Positions 36,052-42,832 of a stretch of DNA of 64,000 nt are shown here, in pieces. The notes under the pieces were generated by a model, which saw nothing but the letters and a program-made list of their open reading frames with translations, searched no databases and was not told the origin of the DNA. This DNA comes from Ruminococcaceae bacterium UBA3215 (GTDB taxonomy: Bacteria > Bacillota > Clostridia > Oscillospirales > Ruminococcaceae). The position numbers and the translations under genes were made by a program. Numbering within the stretch: the first letter of the stretch is position 1; the number at the start of each line of letters is the position of its first letter. The DNA lies in the NCBI GenBank assembly GCA_002363155.1, contig DEWH01000019.1, forward strand, positions 82,029 through 146,028, in the 5' to 3' direction.

Positions 36052-36146
36052 CCGCCGCGTCTGCGGACGCGGACGAGAGAGGAGCGCTGCCCCTCTCTCG
36101 AGCTCTTACTCTGCTTCTTTTCGGACGCGAAAAGAAGCAAAAGCGA
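36052..36146. repeat. Three-hairpin intergenic element
   Basis: CCGCGTCTGCGGACGCGG, GAGAGAGGAGCGCTGCCCCT(CTCTC) and GCTTCTTTTCGGACGCGAAA(AGAAGC) in a row. No other copy is seen in the window. It lies between the purine genes and the MmcQ-like gene and may end or slow transcription. Confidence 0.45.
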
Positions 36147-36172
36147 ATGAACGCAACGGGAAAGGATACAGC

Positions 36173-36556
36173 ATGAGTTATTGCAAGGACATTTATCCCG
36201 AACTGTACGACTACCTTATTAATAAGAAGGGCGTTGAGACCGACTACCAGGAGCAGTGGGGCTGGACGAGATTCATGCTGCGCGGGAAGATGTTCGCGGC
36301 GATTTGCGCGGACGGAACAGACGATGCTCTGCTCAATATCAAGGCACAGCCGGACTATAACGATACTATCCGCAGACTTCACAAGGACATAAACGAGGGC
36401 TACTATATGAACAAGCAGCACTGGAACAGCGTAAAGCTCACCGGAACTGTGCCGTATGAGGTTGTCCGCGATATGTGCGACAGGGGCTACAATATCGTGC
36501 TCCGGCATTTCTCCAAAAAAGTCCAGCACGAGATACTCGAAGACATCTGGCAATAG
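36173..36556 (+). CDS. MmcQ/YjbR-family protein
   Basis: 127 residues, the usual length. The CyaY-like fold of this family is indicated by GWTRFMLRGKMFAAICADG, LNIKAQPDYNDTIRRLH and the C-terminal HWNSVKLTGTVP followed by VVRDMCDRGYNIVLRHFSKK. Described as DNA-binding in some databases but with no proven function. AAAGGATACAGC ATG gives a good start. It may be the last gene of the purine transcript. Confidence 0.75.
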   Translation: MSYCKDIYPELYDYLINKKGVETDYQEQWGWTRFMLRGKMFAAICADGTDDALLNIKAQPDYNDTIRRLHKDINEGYYMNKQHWNSVKLTGTVPYEVVRDMCDRGYNIVLRHFSKKVQHEILEDIWQ

Positions 36557-36640
36557 AAATTGATAATTGACAATTGACAATTGACAATTGTGGTGTCCGC
36601 TTCGCGGACAAATCTGAATCGTGACAAAATTCAAACACCA
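36554..36640 (-). repeat. Intergenic repeat family C, diverged reverse copy
   Basis: On the minus strand TTTTGTCACGATTCAGATTT, palindrome TCCGCGAAGCGGA, then AATTGTC heptamers. Same order as 16081-16181 and 47276-47373 with a different palindrome and heptamer. Confidence 0.65.
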
Positions 36641-36650
36641 TTATAAAAAT

Positions 36651-36690
36651 AACAGCTTACTGTGATTTCTCATAGTAAGCTGTTTCATTT
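36651..36690 (+). terminator. Terminator after the MmcQ-like gene
   Basis: AACAGCTTACT pairs with AGTAAGCTGTT, followed by TCATTTTAAT. Confidence 0.75.
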
Positions 36691-36721
36691 TAATCTTATT
36701 GAGATATCGCCAACCCCACTG

Positions 36722-36834
36722 CATTTCAGTCGGCAGCCGCCCATAGAAGCGCGCTTTGAAATACTGCATCAGTTTAGGGTGTCCAGCCCCCTTTTTTAAA
36801 GGGGGTTGGCGGGGTTCGGGGCAGCGCCCCGTCT
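36722..36834 (-). repeat. Intergenic repeat family A2, reverse copy
   Basis: Reverse complement matches 11099-11207 across the AGGGGGCTGGACACCCTAAA part, the following GATGCAGTATTTCA and the GGGCGGCTGCCGACTGAAAT arm. Confidence 0.7.
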
Positions 36835-36904
36835 AAAGTCTCTCAAAGTCTCTCAAAGTCTCTCAAAGTCTCTCAAAGTCTCTCAAAGTCTCTCAAAGTC
36901 TCTC
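36835..36904. repeat. Seven perfect tandem copies of a 10-bp unit
   Basis: AAAGTCTCTC repeated exactly seven times, then AGACC. It arises at the end of the A2 element, where other copies have a single CTCAAAAAGTCTCAAG, so it looks like a slippage expansion. It ends 10 bp from the stop of the CofE-like gene. Confidence 0.9.
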
Positions 36905-36913
36905 AGACCTCGC

Positions 36914-37618
36914 TCACGCGGAGACTTTTCTTACGATAGAGATAGGGGTCTGCTGGGAGCACTGGTCATGCGGGTTATCGCGGAAGACCTGCTCACCGAA
37001 AGCGTTGGGGAGATCGGGACGGCTCTTGCCGAGTACGGTAGCGGCAATGTCGTTTGCGTCAATTATGATAACATCACAGCCGCAGTGCTTTGCGAGAGCA
37101 GCTGCCGCTTCATCGGGCTTGTCCGGTGCCATTTTAGCGTAGTGGTTGTAGGGCGGGAGGGTGTAGTCGCAGGGACCGTCAATAGCGCGCGCCTTCATAC
37201 CGCAGATGTTGTAGAAAACGCCCTTTTTGCCGAAAAGCTTGCCGATAGCGGCACAGAAAGCTGCCCAGAGTACCTTCGGACGTCCTACCTCGCGTATGCA
37301 GAGTTCCATTGTCTGCGGCATGCCGAGACCTATGCCGTAATTCGTCTTTACTACAAACTTGCTGAGGAAGTTTGCGAGACGGGATACCTTTATCTCATCT
37401 ATCGGGAAAGCACGTCCCTGTGTTATCGCAATTATCTTTTCGGAAATAATTACAGTATCGCCCTTTTCGAGATAGGGACATACATATTTGTCGAGTACGT
37501 CGGTCATCACGTCTTCCTTCATTATAACGTGAGTTCTTATCGGGTAGCGTGCGAATGTGCCGAAATCGGTATCTATCGTGAGATTTTTGCCCTCGTTCGG
37601 TTCAAACGGCATTTCCAT
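36914..37618 (-). CDS. CofE-like protein (F420-0:gamma-glutamyl ligase family)
   Basis: 234 residues from the ATG at 37618, preceded by AAAAGGA; a start at 37642 (8 more residues) is possible. Family features: a conserved N-terminal barrel (YPIRTHVIMKEDVMTDVL), GDTVIISEKIIAITQGRAFP, and GPCDYTLPPYNHYAKMAPDKP. True CofE adds glutamates to coenzyme F420, which this kind of anaerobe is not known to make; many Clostridia have such stand-alone relatives of unknown substrate. Monocistronic with its own promoter. Confidence 0.75.
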   Translation of the reverse strand: MEMPFEPNEGKNLTIDTDFGTFARYPIRTHVIMKEDVMTDVLDKYVCPYLEKGDTVIISEKIIAITQGRAFPIDEIKVSRLANFLSKFVVKTNYGIGLGMPQTMELCIREVGRPKVLWAAFCAAIGKLFGKKGVFYNICGMKARAIDGPCDYTLPPYNHYAKMAPDKPDEAAAALAKHCGCDVIIIDANDIAATVLGKSRPDLPNAFGEQVFRDNPHDQCSQQTPISIVRKVSA

Positions 37619-37661
37619 TACTTTATCATTCCTTTTCTTCATATTTCCGTGAATACCGTAT

Positions 37662-37690
37662 ATTATACCACATTGCGGCGGATTAGTCAA
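37662..37690 (-). promoter_or_regulatory. Promoter of the CofE-like gene
   Basis: Minus strand TTGACT, 17 bp, TATAAT. Confidence 0.8.
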
Positions 37691-37838
37691 CCTTTTGTTG
37701 AAAATCCGCAGATATTTTGTTTGATTTTTTATACAGTCGAGCGTTAAAGTATTCACAAACTTCCGCCGTTCCGCATTATACTGTGCATTATTGCCACCGC
37801 GTGGATTTGCACGACTGATTTTTTGTACAAAAAGCCTA

Positions 37839-37867
37839 TGTTAAAAACTTGGAAAATGTGGTATAAT
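37839..37867 (+). promoter_or_regulatory. Probable promoter of the CarD-like gene
   Basis: A strong TATAAT (37862) preceded by TGTGG; the -35 (TGTTAA) is weak. Confidence 0.45.
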
Positions 37868-37916
37868 AAATAAAAGATATTGTACCGTATTATGCTTTGA
37901 AAGGGAGGCGTGTGAA

Positions 37917-38441
37917 ATGGATACGGCAGATTTTAATGTAAATGAGTACGTTTTTTACAAAGGTGTAGGCGTCTGCCGCATCGAAGCCGTCGAGAACAAG
38001 ACTTTCGACGGCGAAAGATATGAGGACTACCTGAAGCTCGTTCCTTTCGGCTCGGCAGGTTCGTCGTCCTACTTTATCCCGGTGGGAGCTGCAAATTCAA
38101 GACTTCGCAAGCCTATGACAGAAGATGAAGTGAATGACGCAATAGACCGCTCCGTCTCGGGAGAGATACAGCTCACACCTAACAACAAGGAGCGCAGGAA
38201 CGCAATAGATACCATATTAAAGGGCGGCGACTGCACTCAGATACTCTCGCTCATAAAGACCATATACCTGCATACCCGGTCATGCAGGGACAACGGCAAG
38301 AAGGTTCTCGTCTCGGACGAAAACGCTCTGCGTGCGGCAGAGAATATGATATATCCGGAATTCTCTTTCGTGCTCGGCATAGCCGAGAATGAAGTGGCAG
38401 ATTACATCGGTCAAAGGCTCGGAAGTCCGGCAAATGCTTAA
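37917..38441 (+). CDS. CarD-like transcriptional regulator
   Basis: 174 residues. N-terminal CarD/TRCF RNA-polymerase-interacting domain (about 5-65): FNVNEYVFYKGVGVCRIEAV and YLKLVPFG; the remainder is the helical DNA-binding-like domain ending with the EFSFVLGIAENEVADYI motif typical of CarD. CarD proteins bind the polymerase beta subunit and stabilise open promoter complexes, especially at ribosomal promoters. Excellent ribosome site (GGGAGG). Own terminator downstream. Confidence 0.88.
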   Translation: MDTADFNVNEYVFYKGVGVCRIEAVENKTFDGERYEDYLKLVPFGSAGSSSYFIPVGAANSRLRKPMTEDEVNDAIDRSVSGEIQLTPNNKERRNAIDTILKGGDCTQILSLIKTIYLHTRSCRDNGKKVLVSDENALRAAENMIYPEFSFVLGIAENEVADYIGQRLGSPANA

Positions 38442-38465
38442 AACCGGAATGAAATGAAAAAATAT

Positions 38466-38505
38466 CCGCGGAAACGGTTACATACTGTTTCCGCGGTTTT
38501 TATTT
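38466..38505 (+). terminator. Terminator of the CarD-like gene
   Basis: CCGCGGAAACGGT pairs with ACTGTTTCCGCGG, followed by TTTTTATTT. The trkA -35 box starts right after it. Confidence 0.88.
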
Positions 38506-38506
38506 C

Positions 38507-38535
38507 TTGACATTTTGCACGAAAAAGAGTATAGT
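38507..38535 (+). promoter_or_regulatory. Promoter of the trkA-trkH operon
   Basis: TTGACA (38507), 17 bp, TATAGT (38530). Confidence 0.8.
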
Positions 38536-38570
38536 ATAAAGTAAGAATATAATTATCCTGGAGCGAATGT

Positions 38571-39926
38571 ATGAATATAATCATTGTCGGCTGCGGCAAG
38601 GTAGGTCAGACCCTTGCCGAACAGCTTAATGAGGAAGGTAACAACATTACCGTTATAGATATGCTTCCCGCAAAAGTGAACGAGACTGCCGCAAGATACG
38701 ACGTACTCGGAGTTGTCGGCAACGGCGCAACACATCTCACCCAGCAGGAAGCAGGCATAAAAAGCGCAGATCTTCTTATTGCGGTCACCGGCTCGGACGA
38801 ACTGAACCTGCTGTGCTGCCTTATTGCGAAGAAAGCCGGTAACTGTCACACAATAGCGAGAGTAAGAAGCCCCCAGTACAGCAGCGAAGCGCCGTACCTC
38901 AAAGAGGAACTCGGTCTTGCAATGGTCATAAATCCGGAGCAGGCTGCCGCACAGGAGATCGCAAGAGTCCTGCGATTCCCGTCGGCTCTGAAAATAGACA
39001 CCTTTGCAAAGGGCAGGGTAGAGCTGCTCAAGTTCCAGCTCCCCGAGTCCAGCCCGCTTGAGGGACTCGCGGTAAAGGAGATATCCACGAAGCTGCACTG
39101 CGACGTACTGGTATGCACAGTAGAGCGCGGGGATTCCGCCTACATAGCAAACGGTGAATTCCGATTCATGGAAAAGGACGTTATCTCGATGATCGCTTCG
39201 CCGAAGAACGCAAATGCTTTCTTCAAGCAGATAAAATACAAAACAAACTCGGTCAAGGACGTTATGATAGTCGGCGGCGGGAATATCACCCACTATCTCT
39301 GCGAGATACTGAACCGCTCCGGCATAGATATGAAAGTCATCGAAATGGACCGTGAGCGCTGCGAGGAGCTTGCGGAGGAGCTGGAGCACGTCAAGGTGAT
39401 AAACGGCGACGCTGTGGATCAGCAGGTCCTCTATGAAGAGGGGATCGAGAATACCGGCGGTTTTGTGGCGCTCACCAACCTTGACGAGGAGAATATACTG
39501 CTGTCGCTTTTCGCTAAATCCGTCAGCAAATGCAAGCTTATCACAAAGGTGAACCGTATCGACTTTGACGATGTTATCCGTCACCTTGAGATAGGCACGG
39601 TGATCTATCCGAAGAACATCACCGCGGAGAGCATAATCCGCTATGTCCGCGCAATGAAGAACACCATAGGAAGCAATGTCGAGACTCTTTACAGCATCAT
39701 CAAGGGCAAGGTAGATGCCGCGGAATTCATTATAAAAGACAAGTCTCCCGTGATCGGCAAGCCGCTTATGGAAATGAAGCTTAAGCCGAATGTGCTGGTG
39801 GCATCTATACTCCGCGACAGGAAAGTCATAATACCTCGCGGCGGCGATACTATCGAAGTCGGAGATTCGGTAATAATCGTATCGAACTTCGCGCTGCACG
39901 ATATCGCGGATATCCTTGAAAAATAA
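38571..39926 (+). CDS. trkA: Trk potassium uptake regulatory subunit
   Basis: 451 residues with two tandem RCK units. Rossmann motifs IIIVGCGKVGQTLAEQL (residue 3 on) and VMIVGGGNITHYL (near 230) each open an NAD-binding RCK-N domain, each followed by an RCK-C domain. It forms the cytoplasmic ring gating the TrkH channel. TrkH starts 17 bp downstream. The second glycine motif is slightly altered (GGGNIT). Confidence 0.93.
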   Translation: MNIIIVGCGKVGQTLAEQLNEEGNNITVIDMLPAKVNETAARYDVLGVVGNGATHLTQQEAGIKSADLLIAVTGSDELNLLCCLIAKKAGNCHTIARVRSPQYSSEAPYLKEELGLAMVINPEQAAAQEIARVLRFPSALKIDTFAKGRVELLKFQLPESSPLEGLAVKEISTKLHCDVLVCTVERGDSAYIANGEFRFMEKDVISMIASPKNANAFFKQIKYKTNSVKDVMIVGGGNITHYLCEILNRSGIDMKVIEMDRERCEELAEELEHVKVINGDAVDQQVLYEEGIENTGGFVALTNLDEENILLSLFAKSVSKCKLITKVNRIDFDDVIRHLEIGTVIYPKNITAESIIRYVRAMKNTIGSNVETLYSIIKGKVDAAEFIIKDKSPVIGKPLMEMKLKPNVLVASILRDRKVIIPRGGDTIEVGDSVIIVSNFALHDIADILEK

Positions 39927-39943
39927 CCAACGGAGCTTTACAG

Positions 39944-41377
39944 ATGAATTATAAGATGATCTCGAATATCCTCGGCTGGCTGCTGATATTTGAGAGTATG
40001 TTTCTGGCGGTGCCGATGCTTACGGCAGTGGTATATTGGGAGAGCACATTCTGGGCATTCCTCGGAACTGCCGCGTTCTGTCTTGCAGCCGGAGTGCTCA
40101 TAACGCGTAAAAAGCCGGCTAATACCACGCTTTATTCAAGAGAAGGCTTTATAATAGTAGCGCTGAGCTGGATAATCCTTTCGCTTTTCGGTGCATTGCC
40201 GTTTATACTGACGGGGGTGATTCCGTCATTCGTTGACGCGCTTTTTGAAGCGGTATCCGGCTTTTCAACCACCGGTTCGACTATAATGAACGACGTTGAG
40301 AGCGCACCCCGCTCCATACTTATGTGGAGAAGCTTCACCCACTGGGTAGGCGGTATGGGAGTTCTGGTCTTTATAATGGCATTTATCCCGCTTTCCGGCG
40401 GACAGAATATGCACATAATGAAGGCGGAGAGCCCGGGTCCTTCTGTCGGCAAGCTCGTTCCTCACGTCAAGACGACGGCGATGCTGCTTTACACGATCTA
40501 TCTCGTGATGACGCTTGCGGAGTTCGTTACGCTGCTGATAGCGGGCATGGACGCGTTTGAGGCGCTTAATACGGCATTCGCCACAGCCGGCACCGGCGGT
40601 ATGGGTGTCCGCAATACGAGCATGGGTGAGTACGCACCTCACATTCAGATCATAGTAACAGTGTTCATGGCGCTGTTTGCGATAAACTTCAATACATACT
40701 TCTTCCTTATCCACGCGAAATTCCGTGAGGCGTTCACGACCGAGGTGCTGGTATTTCTCGGCATCTTTGCCGCATCATCGGCGGTCATCGCGCTCAACAT
40801 CAACAGCATATACATGGATATGGGAACGTCCGTGCGCCATTCCGCATTCACGGTGGCGGCGATAATGTCAACCACCGGTTTCAGCACCGAGGACTTCAAC
40901 CTGTGGCCGGAGCTTTCGAGATCGCTGATAGTGATGCTGATGTTTGTGGGCGGCTGTGCGGGAAGCACCAGCGGCGGCATCAAGATATCCCGTATTCTGA
41001 TACTTTTCAAGAGCATGGGCAAGGAGCTTGAAGTTCTTATCCACCCGAAGCAGGTCAAGAAGATAAAGATCGACGGTCACCCGATAGAGCACGAGGTAGT
41101 GCGCTCGGTAAACGTGTATATGGTAGGGTATGTGCTTGTGTTCGCGGTGTCAATGGTGGTGCTGTCATTTGACAATATGGATCTTATCACGAACTTCACT
41201 GCTGTCGCGTCTGCGATAAATAACGTAGGTCCCGGACTTGATCTTGTGGGACCGGCATCGAATTTCAGTGTTTTCTCCGATCCGGTAAAGCTTGTTCTTA
41301 TTTTTGATATGCTCACCGGACGACTGGAGCTGTTCCCGATACTGCTCCTATTCTCGCCGGCGACATGGAAGAAATGA
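39944..41377 (+). CDS. trkH: Trk potassium channel subunit
   Basis: 477 residues, ten or so membrane helices, with the repeated selectivity-filter regions of the TrkH/KtrB superfamily: EAVSGFSTTGSTIM, TAFATAGTGGMGV, IMSTTGFSTEDFN and VASAINNVGPGLD, and the signature HWVGGMGVLVFIMAFIPL and FVGGCAGSTSGGIKI. It lets potassium enter along the membrane potential under control of TrkA. The pair is a two-gene operon. Confidence 0.95.
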   Translation: MNYKMISNILGWLLIFESMFLAVPMLTAVVYWESTFWAFLGTAAFCLAAGVLITRKKPANTTLYSREGFIIVALSWIILSLFGALPFILTGVIPSFVDALFEAVSGFSTTGSTIMNDVESAPRSILMWRSFTHWVGGMGVLVFIMAFIPLSGGQNMHIMKAESPGPSVGKLVPHVKTTAMLLYTIYLVMTLAEFVTLLIAGMDAFEALNTAFATAGTGGMGVRNTSMGEYAPHIQIIVTVFMALFAINFNTYFFLIHAKFREAFTTEVLVFLGIFAASSAVIALNINSIYMDMGTSVRHSAFTVAAIMSTTGFSTEDFNLWPELSRSLIVMLMFVGGCAGSTSGGIKISRILILFKSMGKELEVLIHPKQVKKIKIDGHPIEHEVVRSVNVYMVGYVLVFAVSMVVLSFDNMDLITNFTAVASAINNVGPGLDLVGPASNFSVFSDPVKLVLIFDMLTGRLELFPILLLFSPATWKK

Positions 41378-41477
41378 CGCATTGCACGAGTTGGTTCTTT
41401 TTCTGGTGTGACAAACCGGGATATAATTTGTTTACTGAACAGATACTTTTTAACCTGTATAATGGAGCTTATATTCG

Positions 41478-42560
41478 ATGAAAAAAACAAAATCAAAAAA
41501 GATAGCTGCAATTATAGTTATTTTGAGCGTTATCTTATTATTGCTCATAGGCTGGTGGGCGTTTTGTGTGATGATGTATAATGAGAATTTTAATGTCCGC
41601 GGTGACAGCTACGGACCGCAGATGCTCAGAACAGAGGATTTCGATGCGCTAGAGTGCAGGGAATATTCCTTTTCCTCTGATAAAGGACAGAAATTGGCAG
41701 GGTATCTTTACAGTGTAGGCAGCGATCAGCACGGCATCGCAGTCATCGCTCATGGATTTGGCGAAGGACATAATTCCTATATGGACGCTGCAAATTATTT
41801 TGCGGCGAACGGGTACTATGTGTTCGCCTATGATGCTACCGGTTGTGACAAAAGTGAAGGTGAGGGCGTAGGCGGTGTTCCGCAGGGTGTGATAGATCTT
41901 GACCATGCGATCTCCTTTATCGAAGGCAATAATGATATACCTGAGCTTCCGATCGTGCTGTTCGGTCATAGCTGGGGCGGATATTGTGTATGCAGTGTCC
42001 TGAACTACCACCCCGAGGTCAAGGCTGTGATCGAGTGTTCGGGCTTTAACAGTTCGTCTGATATGTTTGAATCAGGCGGTAAGTCTCAGGCAGGTGATGT
42101 GATCTATGCCATGACACCGTTTATCAGGCTCCACGAGCTTTTAAAGTATGGAAAATATGCTTCAAGCACCGCGATGGACGGCTTTGAGAACACAGATGCG
42201 TCCATACTGGTTTTACATAGCGCAGATGATAATGTGATCGGTATTGAATATGGATACGATAAGTATTATCAGAAATACAAGGACGATCCGCGTTTTACTT
42301 TCATCAGATTTGAGGACAGGGGTCATAATGAAGTATTCAACGATCCTGATAACACCTATAAAGATGAATTTAATGCCGGATTTGGCAAATGGCTCGAAAC
42401 ACTTGATTATGATTACAAAGCTGAAGAGAATAAGGAGAGGTTTAAGACAGATAAGGCTGAGTATATAACTGAAAATCTCGATCACGCAAAGTGGAGTACA
42501 CGATTGGATGAAGAATTGTTCGCAAAGTTTTTAGATTTTTATAATACAGCTGTAAAATGA
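41478..42560 (+). CDS. Membrane-anchored alpha/beta hydrolase
   Basis: 360 residues. An uncleaved signal anchor (about 8-30, IAAIIVILSVILLLLIGWWA) puts the catalytic domain outside. Hydrolase features: AVIAHGFGEGHNSYMDAA (oxyanion region), nucleophile elbow FGHSWGG with Ser, and late Asp and His in SADDNVIG and DRGHNEVF. Resembles prolyl-oligopeptidase/BAAT-like or monoacylglycerol-lipase-like alpha/beta hydrolases; substrate unknown. Codons use more A/T in third positions than neighbouring genes, which might mark horizontal origin. A TATAAT at 41422 is a weak promoter candidate. Confidence 0.8.
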   Translation: MKKTKSKKIAAIIVILSVILLLLIGWWAFCVMMYNENFNVRGDSYGPQMLRTEDFDALECREYSFSSDKGQKLAGYLYSVGSDQHGIAVIAHGFGEGHNSYMDAANYFAANGYYVFAYDATGCDKSEGEGVGGVPQGVIDLDHAISFIEGNNDIPELPIVLFGHSWGGYCVCSVLNYHPEVKAVIECSGFNSSSDMFESGGKSQAGDVIYAMTPFIRLHELLKYGKYASSTAMDGFENTDASILVLHSADDNVIGIEYGYDKYYQKYKDDPRFTFIRFEDRGHNEVFNDPDNTYKDEFNAGFGKWLETLDYDYKAEENKERFKTDKAEYITENLDHAKWSTRLDEELFAKFLDFYNTAVK

Positions 42561-42615
42561 TGCTTAACAGGCAAAAATGCGCATCATAACAGAATGTGAC
42601 TGCCCGGATAACTTA

Positions 42616-42695
42616 CGGGGCGCTTACGCGCTGTCTTTGCAGACGGCACAAGGGCTGCGCGCCCTTGACCTGCGGCAGCGTGACGCTGCACCCGT
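42616..42695 (+). repeat. Hairpin repeat family B
   Basis: 42628-42693 is identical to 25024-25089 (66 bp). Sits between the hydrolase gene and the GH31 promoter; its hairpins may stop transcription. Confidence 0.8.
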
Positions 42696-42742
42696 CCGTG
42701 GAAGAATGTTGATTCGGGGTGTTCCCGCTTTTACGAAAATGC

Positions 42743-42771
42743 TTGCAAAATACAGGAAAGTGTGATATGAT
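42743..42771 (+). promoter_or_regulatory. Promoter of the alpha-xylosidase gene
   Basis: TTGCAA (42743), 17 bp, TATGAT (42766). Confidence 0.75.
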
Positions 42772-42782
42772 AGATATATCGC

Positions 42783-42794
42783 GTAAACGTTTAC
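42783..42794. promoter_or_regulatory. LacI-family operator at the alpha-xylosidase transcription start
   Basis: GTAAACGTTTAC is a perfect 12-bp palindrome with the central CG and AAACGTTT core of LacI-family operators. It overlaps the expected start of transcription, the place for a repressor. No LacI-type repressor gene is in the window. Confidence 0.75.
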
Positions 42795-42832
42795 AGATAC
42801 GCAAATTTGGATATCGAAAGGAAACATAAACT

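Noticed and set aside
36835..36904. CRISPR array
   Set aside because: The repeats are directly adjacent 10-mers with no spacers, and no cas gene is present.
36806..37747. Long open frame on the plus strand over the tandem repeat and the CofE-like gene
   Set aside because: It is antisense to a gene with clear family motifs, promoter and ribosome site; its first part is only the translated 10-bp repeat.
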